A stretch of 64,000 nucleotides of DNA. Source: Variovorax jilinensis. Its GTDB lineage: Bacteria > Pseudomonadota > Gammaproteobacteria > Burkholderiales > Burkholderiaceae_C. The stretch covers positions 1 through 64,000 of the forward strand of contig NZ_JASZYQ010000009.1 in NCBI RefSeq assembly GCF_030316885.1, read 5' to 3'. Both the position numbers and the translations under genes were made by a program. The notes beneath the pieces are model-generated. The model had not been told where the DNA came from and made no database searches. It saw nothing but the letters and a program-made list of their open reading frames with translations. The first letter of the stretch is position 1; each line of letters begins with the position of its first letter. Of the stretch, positions 34,486 through 42,766 are shown one piece after another.

Positions 34486-36267
34486 CTAGCGCCCCGCTTG
34501 CGGCCCCGAGGAGGGGCCACCGGCCGGCGCGGAACCCGCGAACTCGTCGAGCAGATCGAGGGGCGTCACGCCCCGGGCGGGAACGCCGAGCTGCTCATCA
34601 AGGCCTTCTCCGCGCAGGATGTCTCTCGCCCGGGCATGGGCCGAGGCCAGGCGCAGCGCGATGCCCTGCGTCCCCAGTTGTGCATGAAGCCGGGCCAGCA
34701 TGCGTGCACCCGCGAGGTCGATGTTGGCCGAAGTCGACAGGTCGCAGACCACCAGCCGTATCGGTCGTGCCGAGGCATGCACCTTGGCAAGGACCGCCTC
34801 CTGCACGTGCTCGACGTTGAAATAGAGCAGTGCCGCGTCGACGCGGAACACCAGCGCGCCCTCGATCGCTTCGTTGTCGGGATGGCGCGCGATGTCCGAG
34901 AGGGCGCGCGTGCCCGGAATGCGCCCCAGGAAGGCCACGTGCGGCTGCGCCACCCGCCGGATCAGCAGCAGAAGCGACGCCACGGCAGCCAGCATCACGC
35001 CCTTGAGGATGCCGAGCACCAGCACGCCTGCGAAGGCGATCACGGCCACCCCGAACTCGTACCTGCTCGCACGCCAGAGCGCGCGCAACTGGGGCACGTC
35101 GACCAGACCCCTGACGGCCATCAGCACGATGGCCGCCAGCACCACGTGGGGCAGGTTTCGAAGCAGGGACGACAGGTACACCAGGCACAGGCCGATGGCG
35201 ATGGAGGCAAAGACGAGCGCCAGCGGCGTCTTCGCGCCGGCCTTGTCGTTGACCGAGGATTGCGAAAGGCCTCCCGCCACCGGATAGCCCTGGGCGAAGG
35301 CCACCGCCAGGTTGGCTGCACCGAGTCCGAGCAGCTCCTGCCGCGCATCGATGGTGTCGCCGTGCCGCTCGGCCAGGGTGCGGGCCGCGGACACGCCCTC
35401 GACATAGGCCAGCAGCAGGCAGGCGAAAGCCAGAGGCAGCACGTCGTCCACGTCGTGCAGGCGCAGGTTCGGTGCGTGGATGGCAGGCAGTCCGGTCGGC
35501 ATGTCGCCGAGGACCGGCAGGCCGAGGCCGGCCAGCGGTGTCACGGACAGGAGGACGATCGAGAGCGCCACCACGGCCAGCGCGACGGGCCGGCCCGGCA
35601 GCAGCTTCTCGCCGGCGATCAGGAGCGCAAGCGCCATCAGCCCGAAGGCGAGGACCGCCCATCGGGTGTCGGGCACTTGCCCCGCCAGCAGTGCCACCCG
35701 TTCGAAGAAGTGCTCGCCGCCGCCCTTGACGCCGAACAGCTTCGGCAGCTGTGTCATCGCGATCGTGAGCGCTGCGCCGGCCTTGAAGCCGAGCAGGATC
35801 GTCTCGCTCACGAAGCTCATGAGCGAGCTCAGCCGCAGCAGCCACGCAAGGATGCTCAGGCCCGCCATCACGAGGGCCGTGAGCGCGGCCAGGTCGATGG
35901 CGCGCGCAGGATCGCCGGCGGCCATCGCGGCGGCCATCGTCGGTGCGATGAGGATCGAGATCGCCGAGGTAGGGCCCACTGCCAGCTGGCGCGACGAGCC
36001 GAAGAGCGCATAGAGCAGGCCGCCTGCCAGGTAGCCGTAGACGCCGCATTGCGGCGGCAGCCCGGCCAGCATCGCGTAGGCGAGCGAAACGGGAATCGCA
36101 TACGCGGCGAGCGTGATTCCCGCCATCGCGTCGTGCGGCAGCCATCTGCCCCGGTAGGCGGGCAGCCATCGGGCAGCGGGCAGCATCGCGCGCCACCCGC
36201 CGACCGGCGCCGGAGGCATCGACGGGTCGACAGGTGCGGTGGCGATCTTCTCGGGGAGGTGCGTCAT
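34486..36267 (-). CDS. SulP-family anion transporter with STAS domain
   Basis: 593-aa inner-membrane transporter of the SulP/SLC26 family (sulfate, bicarbonate or dicarboxylate). The N-terminal part has about 12-14 hydrophobic segments (about 45-430), with ITLAAYAIPVSLAYAMLAGLPPQCGVYG (sulfate-transporter signature) and GLGAANLAVAFAQGYPVAGGLSQSSVN. The C-terminal STAS domain (about 450-580) carries IRLVVCDLSTSANIDLAGARML. The gene is divergent from ppk2, with a repeat-motif copy 55 bp upstream of its start. It could import bicarbonate or sulfate under stress. A second, different SulP is encoded at 47343. Confidence 0.88.
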   Translation of the reverse strand: MTHLPEKIATAPVDPSMPPAPVGGWRAMLPAARWLPAYRGRWLPHDAMAGITLAAYAIPVSLAYAMLAGLPPQCGVYGYLAGGLLYALFGSSRQLAVGPTSAISILIAPTMAAAMAAGDPARAIDLAALTALVMAGLSILAWLLRLSSLMSFVSETILLGFKAGAALTIAMTQLPKLFGVKGGGEHFFERVALLAGQVPDTRWAVLAFGLMALALLIAGEKLLPGRPVALAVVALSIVLLSVTPLAGLGLPVLGDMPTGLPAIHAPNLRLHDVDDVLPLAFACLLLAYVEGVSAARTLAERHGDTIDARQELLGLGAANLAVAFAQGYPVAGGLSQSSVNDKAGAKTPLALVFASIAIGLCLVYLSSLLRNLPHVVLAAIVLMAVRGLVDVPQLRALWRASRYEFGVAVIAFAGVLVLGILKGVMLAAVASLLLLIRRVAQPHVAFLGRIPGTRALSDIARHPDNEAIEGALVFRVDAALLYFNVEHVQEAVLAKVHASARPIRLVVCDLSTSANIDLAGARMLARLHAQLGTQGIALRLASAHARARDILRGEGLDEQLGVPARGVTPLDLLDEFAGSAPAGGPSSGPQAGR

Positions 36268-36322
36268 GCGAGCCGGCGTGGAACTGCCTGGACCGAGCTT
36301 GAACCCGCGAAGGGCGACATGT

Positions 36323-36344
36323 GAATCGCACCAAAGTAGGATTT
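36323..36344. promoter_or_regulatory. Repeat motif copy 4 upstream of ppk2
   Basis: GAATCG-CACCAAAGTA-GGATTT with the exact ACCAAAGTAGGATT core, between the divergent SulP and ppk2 genes, 59 bp before the ppk2 start. TATCTT begins 20 bp after the motif and is a good -10 candidate. Confidence 0.68.
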
Positions 36345-36403
36345 GCGCCCCTTGCCCCTTGCGCTATCTTGATGGCAATCAAAAGCAGAGCGAGGGGCAT
36401 GCC

Positions 36404-37273
36404 ATGCAGCAGAAGCATCGAACGACGAATGGCGCGGAGGGTGAGGCGCACGCCGTGCCCGACGACTCGAAGTCGAAGCCCGAGAAGGGCGCGTCGTCCG
36501 GGAGCAGGCTCGCGCGCAAGCAGTACGACAAGGAACTGGAGCGCCTGCATGTCGAACTCGTCAAGCTGCAGCAGTGGGTGGTGCACAAGGGCCTGAAGGT
36601 CTGCATCGTGTTCGAGGGCCGCGACGGCGCGGGCAAGGGGGGCACCATCAAGGCGATCACCGAGCGCGTGAGCCCGCGCGTGTTCCGGGTGATCGCGTTG
36701 CCGGCGCCGAGCGAGCGGGAGAAGAGCCAGATGTACGTGCAGCGCTATCTGCCGCACCTTCCCGCCGCCGGCGAGGTCGTCATCTTCGATCGCAGCTGGT
36801 ACAACCGCGCCGGCGTGGAGCGCGTCATGGGCTTCTGCACGGAGGAAATGACGCGGGAGTTCCTGCGCGCCGTGCCGCTGGTCGAGCGCGCGATCCTCGA
36901 TTCGGGCGTGATCCTGCTCAAGTACTGGCTGGAGGTCAGCCCCGAGGAACAGACCCGGAGGCTCGAGGGCCGCATCCATGACCCGCGCAAGATATGGAAG
37001 CTGTCGCCGATGGACATCAAGTCCTACGGCAGATGGAACGAGTACTCGCGCGCACGCGACGACATGTTCGCGTCGACCGACACCGACTTCGCGCCCTGGC
37101 ATGTCGCCAGGTCGGACGACAAGCGGCGTGCCCGGCTCAACATCATTTCCCATTTCCTGAGCCAGGTTCCCTATCGCGAAGTCCCGCACGAGAAGATCAA
37201 GCTGCCGAGGCGGGGCAAGATCGCGCATCGCGAATCCACCCATCCGGTCAGATTCATCGAGGAGAAGTTCTAG
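36404..37273 (+). CDS. ppk2: Polyphosphate kinase 2 (class I PPK2)
   Basis: 289-aa cytosolic enzyme that phosphorylates nucleoside diphosphates with polyphosphate. Walker A is FEGRDGAGKGG, the lid/active-site motif is FDRSWYNRAGVERVMGF, and the C-terminal DIKSYGRWNEYSRARDDMFASTDTDFAPW is diagnostic. It has a single PPK2 domain, which with the N-terminal ARKQYDKELERLHVELVKLQQWV places it in class I. The first 45 residues are a charged, probably disordered extension. The ATG at 36404 has GAGGGG upstream. It is placed behind a repeat-motif copy, so it is probably part of the same stress/energy regulon. Confidence 0.93.
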   Translation: MQQKHRTTNGAEGEAHAVPDDSKSKPEKGASSGSRLARKQYDKELERLHVELVKLQQWVVHKGLKVCIVFEGRDGAGKGGTIKAITERVSPRVFRVIALPAPSEREKSQMYVQRYLPHLPAAGEVVIFDRSWYNRAGVERVMGFCTEEMTREFLRAVPLVERAILDSGVILLKYWLEVSPEEQTRRLEGRIHDPRKIWKLSPMDIKSYGRWNEYSRARDDMFASTDTDFAPWHVARSDDKRRARLNIISHFLSQVPYREVPHEKIKLPRRGKIAHRESTHPVRFIEEKF

Positions 37274-37337
37274 GGGCGATGTTGCGCCGGAGCGTCGTTC
37301 CCGCGATGTCATCGCAGCATTGGAGGACCCTGGACGA

Positions 37338-37359
37338 CCATGAGACCAAGGTAGTATTG
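37338..37359. promoter_or_regulatory. Weak repeat-motif copy upstream of DUF3302/HlyD operon
   Basis: ACCATGAGACCAAGGTAGTA is a degenerate version of the motif, two mismatches from the core, 115 bp before the DUF3302 start. It is listed because of its location in the 201-bp gap between ppk2 and the next operon. Confidence 0.35.
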
Positions 37360-37474
37360 CCGTAAGTCCCGCCCCGAAGCATCCTTTGCTGAGGCGCTCG
37401 CCAGGCTGCTCCAAGTCCTGGGTGGCGAGGCGAAACGCACTGTTTTCGTGATAACGAGGTCATTGGAGCCCACC

Positions 37475-38050
37475 ATGCGCATTTTTTCGGGTCGAGCGCC
37501 GGCATCGCGTTCACTTTCGCCTGCCGTGGCCGGCTTGATGGCGCTGCTGGGCGCCCCTTGCGCCAATGCGTCGTTCCTGCCGCCCGAGATGATGGCCTCG
37601 GCAGCCACCGGCATTGCGTGGTTCGTCGTCTTCGCCGTTCCCATCGGCGGCATCGTGCTGTTCTGGATGGTGCACGTCATGCCCGAGAAGATCGCGCACA
37701 AGCGGCACCATCCGCAACGAGATGCGATCAAGACGCTCTGCCTGCTGTCGCTGGTCTTCGGCGGACTGCTGTGGCCCATCGCCTGGCTGTGGGCCTTCGT
37801 GAAGCCGGTTGCCTACAAGGCGGCGTACGGTACCGAGAAACACGAGGACTATTTCCATGAGCAGGGCAGGGCGGCCCTCACCGGCGACATGCTCGCGCAT
37901 GACATCGCGCATCTGCGCGAAGAGCTCGATGCGATGGATGCCAAGGGGACGCTTTCCGCTCCACTCAAGCAACTGCGCAGGGACCTGGCTGCAGCGGCAG
38001 TGCCGGCCGAAGCCGCCCCATCCGTCGAGGCTCGTGAGGCGGTCCGCTGA
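37475..38050 (+). CDS. DUF3302 inner-membrane protein (YibI-like)
   Basis: 191-aa membrane protein. After a signal-like N-terminus (SPAVAGLMALLGAPCANAS) come two hydrophobic segments (about 45-67 and 87-107; WFVVFAVPIGGIVLFWMVHV and TLCLLSLVFGGLLWPIAWLWAF) enclosing HVMPEKIAHKRHHPQRDAI, the DUF3302 signature. A charged cytoplasmic tail with a coiled helix follows. E. coli YibI/YibH pairs have the same order (DUF3302 then HlyD-type). The stop at 38048-38050 overlaps the HlyD start by one base, so translation is coupled. Role unknown; probably a membrane partner for the downstream adaptor. Confidence 0.83.
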   Translation: MRIFSGRAPASRSLSPAVAGLMALLGAPCANASFLPPEMMASAATGIAWFVVFAVPIGGIVLFWMVHVMPEKIAHKRHHPQRDAIKTLCLLSLVFGGLLWPIAWLWAFVKPVAYKAAYGTEKHEDYFHEQGRAALTGDMLAHDIAHLREELDAMDAKGTLSAPLKQLRRDLAAAAVPAEAAPSVEAREAVR

Positions 38051-39270
38051 TGGAAGCGCTGCTGCTTGGCATCTACGCCTTCTTCGTCTGGCTCTTCTTC
38101 ATCAAGCTGAAGTGGCTGCCGTGGAACACGTCCACGCAGGTCACGGTCGTGGTCATCCCGATCGTCGCGATGGCCGCGATGATCCTGACGCTCAATGTCG
38201 TCGCACCGTCGACGTCGGACGTTCGCGTGATCAAGTACGTCGTGCAGGTGATTCCGCAGGTCAGGGGCCGCGTGCTCGAGGTTCCCGTCGAGCCCAATCG
38301 CCTCGTCAAGAAGGGCGAACTGCTGTTCCGCATCGATCCGACCCAGTACCAGAACGAACTCAACGCCGCCAAGGCCAAGCTCGCCGCCGACGAGGCGAAG
38401 TTCGCACAGTCCGGCGCCGCGTTGGTCGATGCCTCGGCCGGCGCGCGGCAGCTGCAGGAACAGCTCAAGGCGTCAACGGGTCAGGTCCGGGCGCTGCAGC
38501 CGCGGCTCGAACTCGCCCGCTTGCGCGTGCGCCAGAACCGTGAACTGGTGGCGACCGGCGCCGGCGACCGCTTCGCACTGGAGCAGGCCGAGTCGAATCT
38601 CAGCGACCTGCAGGGGCAGGTCGCTACGGCGGTGGCGAACGAGGCGCAGGTCTCGCAGAAGCTGTCGGGGCAGGTCAACGGCGAGCAGGCCTCGGTTGCA
38701 TCCGCACGCGCCCAGCTCGCTACCGCCAAGGCCCAGGTCGACATCAGCCGCGCCGATCTAGGGAACGCACAGTGGAACCTCGACCAGACCGCCGTGTACG
38801 CGCCGGCCAACGGCTATGCGATCAACGTGCAGCTGCGGCCCGGCTCCTTCGTCGTCGCGATGCCGCTGGTGCCGGCGATGACCTTCGTCGAGGAGACCTA
38901 CCAGGTCATCGCGCTGTACAGCCAGAACGAGTTGCGGCTGGTCGAGCCCGGAAATCGTGCGGAGTTCACGCTCAAGACCCACCCGGGCGAAGTCATCGGA
39001 GCCACCGTGGATTCCATCGTCTGGGCACAGGGCCAGGGGCAGGTGGTCCAGTCGGGATCGCTGCCGCAGACAGGTGCGTTCCCGCAGGTGCCGGGCCGCT
39101 TTCCCGTCAAGCTGATCGTCGACGACAAGCATCGCGACCTGTTCCTTGCCGCCGGAGCGGATGGGGATGGTGCGATCTATACGGATCACGTCGCGATGAT
39201 TCACATCGTCCGCATGGTCATCCTGCGTGTTGGCGCGATCACCAACTACCTTGTGTTGAAGCTGCATTGA
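38050..39270 (+). CDS. HlyD/EmrA-family membrane-fusion protein (YibH-like)
   Basis: 406-aa periplasmic adaptor. An N-terminal hydrophobic region has two segments (ALLLGIYAFFVWLFFI and VVVIPIVAMAAMILTLNVV). The biotinyl-lipoyl half-motif VIPQVRGRVLEVPVEPNRLVKKGELLFRIDPTQY follows, then a long alpha-helical hairpin (about 110-235) and the second lipoyl half YAPANGYAINVQLRPGSFV. It overlaps the DUF3302 gene and the outer-membrane factor gene. No ABC, MFS or RND pump is in the operon; two N-terminal membrane helices instead of one suggest that DUF3302 plus this adaptor form the inner-membrane part. Confidence 0.88.
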   Translation: MEALLLGIYAFFVWLFFIKLKWLPWNTSTQVTVVVIPIVAMAAMILTLNVVAPSTSDVRVIKYVVQVIPQVRGRVLEVPVEPNRLVKKGELLFRIDPTQYQNELNAAKAKLAADEAKFAQSGAALVDASAGARQLQEQLKASTGQVRALQPRLELARLRVRQNRELVATGAGDRFALEQAESNLSDLQGQVATAVANEAQVSQKLSGQVNGEQASVASARAQLATAKAQVDISRADLGNAQWNLDQTAVYAPANGYAINVQLRPGSFVVAMPLVPAMTFVEETYQVIALYSQNELRLVEPGNRAEFTLKTHPGEVIGATVDSIVWAQGQGQVVQSGSLPQTGAFPQVPGRFPVKLIVDDKHRDLFLAAGADGDGAIYTDHVAMIHIVRMVILRVGAITNYLVLKLH

Positions 39271-40679
39271 TGTTCCCCATAGCCCGTAGCGCGTGGATGC
39301 CTGCAGCAGCCCTGTCGGCGCTGTTGTGCGGCTGTGCACTCAAGGCGCCACCGACGACGGCCGAACTGGGCCAGGAAGTCTGGCCTCTGGCGCCCGTGCC
39401 GGCGGCCTATCGGGCGAGCGGCGGCGTCCCGGCACCGGTGGCCGATCGCTGGCTCGCAACCTTCGACGAGCCGGCGCTGACGGCGCTGGTCAACGACGCC
39501 CTGGTCTACAACGCCGACCTGCGCGTGGCCGCGGCGCGCGTCGAGCAGGCGGCGGGATACGTGAAGGTCGCATCCGGTGCCTTGCTCCCGTCCGTCGGCG
39601 TCGTCGGTCTTGGCGGAGGCAAGTCGGGCGGGGGCGGCGGCTTGGAAGGCGTGTTTCTCAACGCCTCGCTGGAGCTCGACGTATGGGGGCGCTTGCGCTA
39701 CGGACGCGCGGCTGCCATGGCGCAATCCGTCGCGGCACAGGCCGACTACGCGTATGCACGCCAGTCGCTGGCCGCCCTTGTGTCGAAGGCATGGTTCCTG
39801 GCGGTCGAGGCCGGGCTGCAGCGCCAGATTGCCAAGGACGCCCTGCAATCGGCCGAAGTCCTGCTGCGGATGGCCGACGATCGCTTGCGCGTGGGGAATG
39901 GCAACCAGCGGGACGTCATGCAGGCGCGTGCCAACGTGGGGACCTACCGCGACACCGTCAAGCAGATCGAGTTCTCGCGCGATCAGGCGCTGCGTTCGTT
40001 GGAACTGCTGGTAGGGCGCTACCCGTCGGCGGAGATTGCGGTCGCCGATCGCCTGTCGTCGATGCCGCCGCCGCCGCCGGTAGGCGTTCCCTCGGAGTTG
40101 CTGGAGCGCCGTCCCGACGTGGTGGCCGCAGAGCGCCGCGTCGCCGCGGCCTTCGATCGGGTCGGCGAGGCCAAGGCGGCACAACTCCCGAGGATCAGCC
40201 TGACGGCCGGCGGCAGCAATGTGTCGAGTGACCTGATCGTCCTCAAGGATGTCAACAGCCCGGTGTGGAGCCTCGGCGCCAACCTGGTGGCGCCGATCTA
40301 CCAGGGAGGTGCGCTGCAGGCCCAGGTCGAGATCAGGACGGCCGAACAGAAGCAGGCGGTTGCCGAGTACGCACGCGCGGGCCAGAAGGCGTTTGGAGAG
40401 GTGGAGAGCGCGCTGGGGGCGGAGTCGAGCTTGCGCGAGCGCGATGCGATTCTTGCGGCGACAGTGCGCGACTCCGCACAGGCGCTCGAGATCGCGCGCA
40501 CTCAATACCGCATCGGCTCTGCCGACCTGCGAACGGTGGAGCAGAGTCAGCTTTCACTGTACGCAGCCCGCACCTCGCTGCTGCGTGTGCAGACGGAGCA
40601 GTTGGCGCAGCGCACCAATCTCCATCTCGCGTTGGGCGGCGGGTTCGATCTCCCGGTCGTCGGGAGCGCTTCCCCGTGA
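39270..40679 (+). CDS. Outer-membrane efflux lipoprotein (NodT/OprM family)
   Basis: 469-aa TolC-like outer-membrane factor. The signal peptide ends in LLCGC (lipobox, Cys23). Two repeats of the OEP domain follow: ADRWLATFDEPALTALVNDALVYNADLRVAAARVEQA is the NodT/OprM signature, and LLERRPDVVAAERRVAAAFDRVGEAKAAQLPRISLTAGG is its second-half counterpart. The start overlaps the HlyD stop (TGATG). With DUF3302 and HlyD-like proteins it forms an export path across the envelope. The cargo is unknown; aromatic acids or stress metabolites are possible by analogy with AaeA-type systems. Confidence 0.9.
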   Translation: MFPIARSAWMPAAALSALLCGCALKAPPTTAELGQEVWPLAPVPAAYRASGGVPAPVADRWLATFDEPALTALVNDALVYNADLRVAAARVEQAAGYVKVASGALLPSVGVVGLGGGKSGGGGGLEGVFLNASLELDVWGRLRYGRAAAMAQSVAAQADYAYARQSLAALVSKAWFLAVEAGLQRQIAKDALQSAEVLLRMADDRLRVGNGNQRDVMQARANVGTYRDTVKQIEFSRDQALRSLELLVGRYPSAEIAVADRLSSMPPPPPVGVPSELLERRPDVVAAERRVAAAFDRVGEAKAAQLPRISLTAGGSNVSSDLIVLKDVNSPVWSLGANLVAPIYQGGALQAQVEIRTAEQKQAVAEYARAGQKAFGEVESALGAESSLRERDAILAATVRDSAQALEIARTQYRIGSADLRTVEQSQLSLYAARTSLLRVQTEQLAQRTNLHLALGGGFDLPVVGSASP

Positions 40680-40787
40680 GCCCGTGCGCTTGCAGGCAAG
40701 CCGCCGCGCGAAGCAGCCATCATTCGTGAAAGCGGCAGCGACCCGGCCAGCTTCACTCTGGCGTGGCGCCTGAACCTGCGCTCGAGC

Positions 40788-41657
40788 CTACTCCGGCAGC
40801 GCGTTCAGCAGATAGACGGCCTCGACCAACGCCGACGGATTGGTGCCGGGCGGGAAGCTCTGGCGGAACACCTTGACGATGTCGCCGTTGCGGTAGGTCT
40901 CGGCCAAGGCTCTGTTCACTGCCAGTCGCAGGTCCGGATCGCGCCGCATCATCAGCGAATAGCTTTCCATCGACAGGTAGTCATCGCCGAGCCGCAAGGG
41001 CGCGCCGGCCGGCGCGCGCGTCACTTCACCGACGAGGATCAGGCTGTCGGTGGCAAAGGCGTCGGCCCGTCCCCCACGCACCGCGGCGATGCCGTCGGGG
41101 CTGGTCTGCACCGGCACGAAGACCGGCACGATGCCGCGCGACGACAACCCCTTGAGCACCTGTTCCGTGGTCGTGCCTGGAATGACGGCCACCCGCTTCG
41201 CGTTGAGGTCCGGCGCGCGGCCGATCGAGGACGATGCGAGCGAGACGAAGGAGCTTCCCTCGACCCAGATGGGATTGCTGAAGTCGACCTGCTGCTCGCG
41301 ACCCAGCGTGCGCGAAGTGCTGCCGCATTCGATGTCGACGGTGCCGTCGTTGACTGCCTGCATCCGGGTCGTTGCGGTCACGGGCACCCACTGCACGTCC
41401 AGCCTGGCCAGCTTGAGCTGGGCTTGGATCGAACTGGCTACGCGCTTGCACAGTTCCACCGAATAGCCGGCCGGTGCACCGTCGGCACCCTTGAACGAGA
41501 ACGGCCTGGCGTCCTCCCGATAGCCCAGCTTGAGGGTCTGCGACTGGCCGATCCGGGTGAGCGAATCCCGCGGCGCACCGCCCGGCCCGCTGGCGCAGGC
41601 CGCCAGCAAGGCGGACATCAGGATGGGCACCACCAGCGTCAAGCGTCTTGAATTCAT
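40788..41657 (-). CDS. Amino-acid ABC transporter substrate-binding lipoprotein (orphan)
   Basis: 289-aa SBP_bac_3 family protein. The lipobox is LLAAC (Cys21). The ligand domain shows LKLGYREDARPFSFKGADGAPAGYSVELCKRVASSI, DIECGSTSRTLGREQQVDFSNPIWVEGSSFV and RADAFATDSLIL. This is the glutamate/aspartate-binding type. No permease or ATPase genes are adjacent, so it either partners with a distant ABC transporter or acts as a sensor. It is transcribed toward the efflux operon. A 261-bp gap upstream (41658-41918) shows no gene or clear motif. Confidence 0.87.
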   Translation of the reverse strand: MNSRRLTLVVPILMSALLAACASGPGGAPRDSLTRIGQSQTLKLGYREDARPFSFKGADGAPAGYSVELCKRVASSIQAQLKLARLDVQWVPVTATTRMQAVNDGTVDIECGSTSRTLGREQQVDFSNPIWVEGSSFVSLASSSIGRAPDLNAKRVAVIPGTTTEQVLKGLSSRGIVPVFVPVQTSPDGIAAVRGGRADAFATDSLILVGEVTRAPAGAPLRLGDDYLSMESYSLMMRRDPDLRLAVNRALAETYRNGDIVKVFRQSFPPGTNPSALVEAVYLLNALPE

Positions 41658-41918
41658 GCGTCGTCCTCAGGCAATCGATAGTTGATGCGCGCCGAAAAAT
41701 CCAGACGACCTGTTCGCCGGACTCACCAGCCCGCGTAGCGGAGCGGGCGGATTGTGAGGCCCGCTACCGGCATTGGCAACCGGGGCGGCCCGCAGACGGG
41801 TGGCAGCCGGCAAATCGCCGAAGGGCCAGGGGTCCCGGCTGGCGACGATCAGGGTGACGTCACGCCCGGCGTGTGATGATTCCTCAAGGCCGGATGCATT
41901 CCGTCATCGGCGAGCTCG

Positions 41919-42689
41919 TCAGCGACGCAGCATCCGGCTGCGCGATTCGAGCCCTCGGAGCACCACGTCGATCCACGCTTCGAAGCCGCTCTCCAGCGGC
42001 TTGTCGTGGCCGCTCGTCCAGCGCAGCTGGAATGCGCGGTCGCGCAATGCGCCGACGTGCCGGCCAAGGTGCGGATGGCGAAGCGGATCGACCGCATCGA
42101 TCTGCGCACGGCAGGCTTCCTGCCATTCGGCGCCCATGTCGACCGGCGCGGTGGACAGCTCCAGCGTGGCAAAGCCGCACATGGCGGCGATGACGACGTT
42201 GAAGGCATCGACCAGTGCCTGCCCCTCGAAGCGCGCATCCTCCAGCGCTGCGATCACGTGGTCGAGCAGCGGAGCGTCGAAGCTGGCGTTGGTTGCCAGC
42301 TCGCTCGCCACCGCCGGCGCCAGGTGGGGATGGGCACGCAATACATCCCGAAAGCCGCGCATGAGCGCCCCGAGCCGAAGCTGCCATGGCCCTTCGGGCA
42401 GATCCCTGGCCAGGCCCTCCAGCGCAAGCGCAATGGCGCCACCCACCAGCGCGCCGCGGCTCGGCACGTGCCAGTAGACCGCCGCCGGGTAGACACCCAG
42501 CGCGGTCGCCAGCGCGCGGATGTTGAACGCCGCAAGGCCTTTCTCGTCGATCAGCGCAAGCGCCGCAGCGAGGATGCGCTCGCGCCCGAGCACTTCGGCC
42601 GCTGCGCCCGGAGACTGCGCCTTGCGCGGACGGCCGGGTCGCGCGCGCGGCAATGCCGGCGGACTTTTCGAACTGCGCTTGAGTGACAT
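41919..42689 (-). CDS. TetR-family transcriptional regulator
   Basis: 256-aa TetR regulator. The N-terminal helix-turn-helix spans about 35-82 (GRERILAAALALIDEKGLAAFNIRALATALGVYPAAVYWHV), preceded by a basic, AT-hook-like PGRPRKAQSP segment. The C-terminal ligand domain is of the TetR_C type with LMRGFRDVLRAHPHLAPAVASELATN. It is divergent from the class-IV aminotransferase. The 77-bp gap carries an 18-bp perfect palindrome and flanking TACAA(A/T) repeats, so it most likely represses itself and the aminotransferase. Effector unknown. Confidence 0.87.
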   Translation of the reverse strand: MSLKRSSKSPPALPRARPGRPRKAQSPGAAAEVLGRERILAAALALIDEKGLAAFNIRALATALGVYPAAVYWHVPSRGALVGGAIALALEGLARDLPEGPWQLRLGALMRGFRDVLRAHPHLAPAVASELATNASFDAPLLDHVIAALEDARFEGQALVDAFNVVIAAMCGFATLELSTAPVDMGAEWQEACRAQIDAVDPLRHPHLGRHVGALRDRAFQLRWTSGHDKPLESGFEAWIDVVLRGLESRSRMLRR

Positions 42690-42717
42690 GGGTCGATTCT
42701 ACAAATTATTGTCTGCT

Positions 42718-42735
42718 GTTCAATTTAAATTGAAC
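42718..42735. promoter_or_regulatory. Probable TetR operator (18-bp perfect palindrome)
   Basis: GTTCAATTTAAATTGAAC, between the divergent TetR and aminotransferase genes. Its AT-rich composition is strikingly different from the surrounding DNA. TACAAATTA (42700) and TACAATTTA (42740) flank it at similar distances. Binding by the adjacent TetR is inferred. Confidence 0.65.
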
Positions 42736-42766
42736 GACGTACAATTTACGCAAAGGAGTGCAGAAC

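Noticed and set aside
40688..40701. Possible terminator hairpin GCTTGCAGGCAAGC after the outer-membrane factor gene
   Set aside because: Stem of 5 bp with a 4-nt loop and no T-run; too weak to call.
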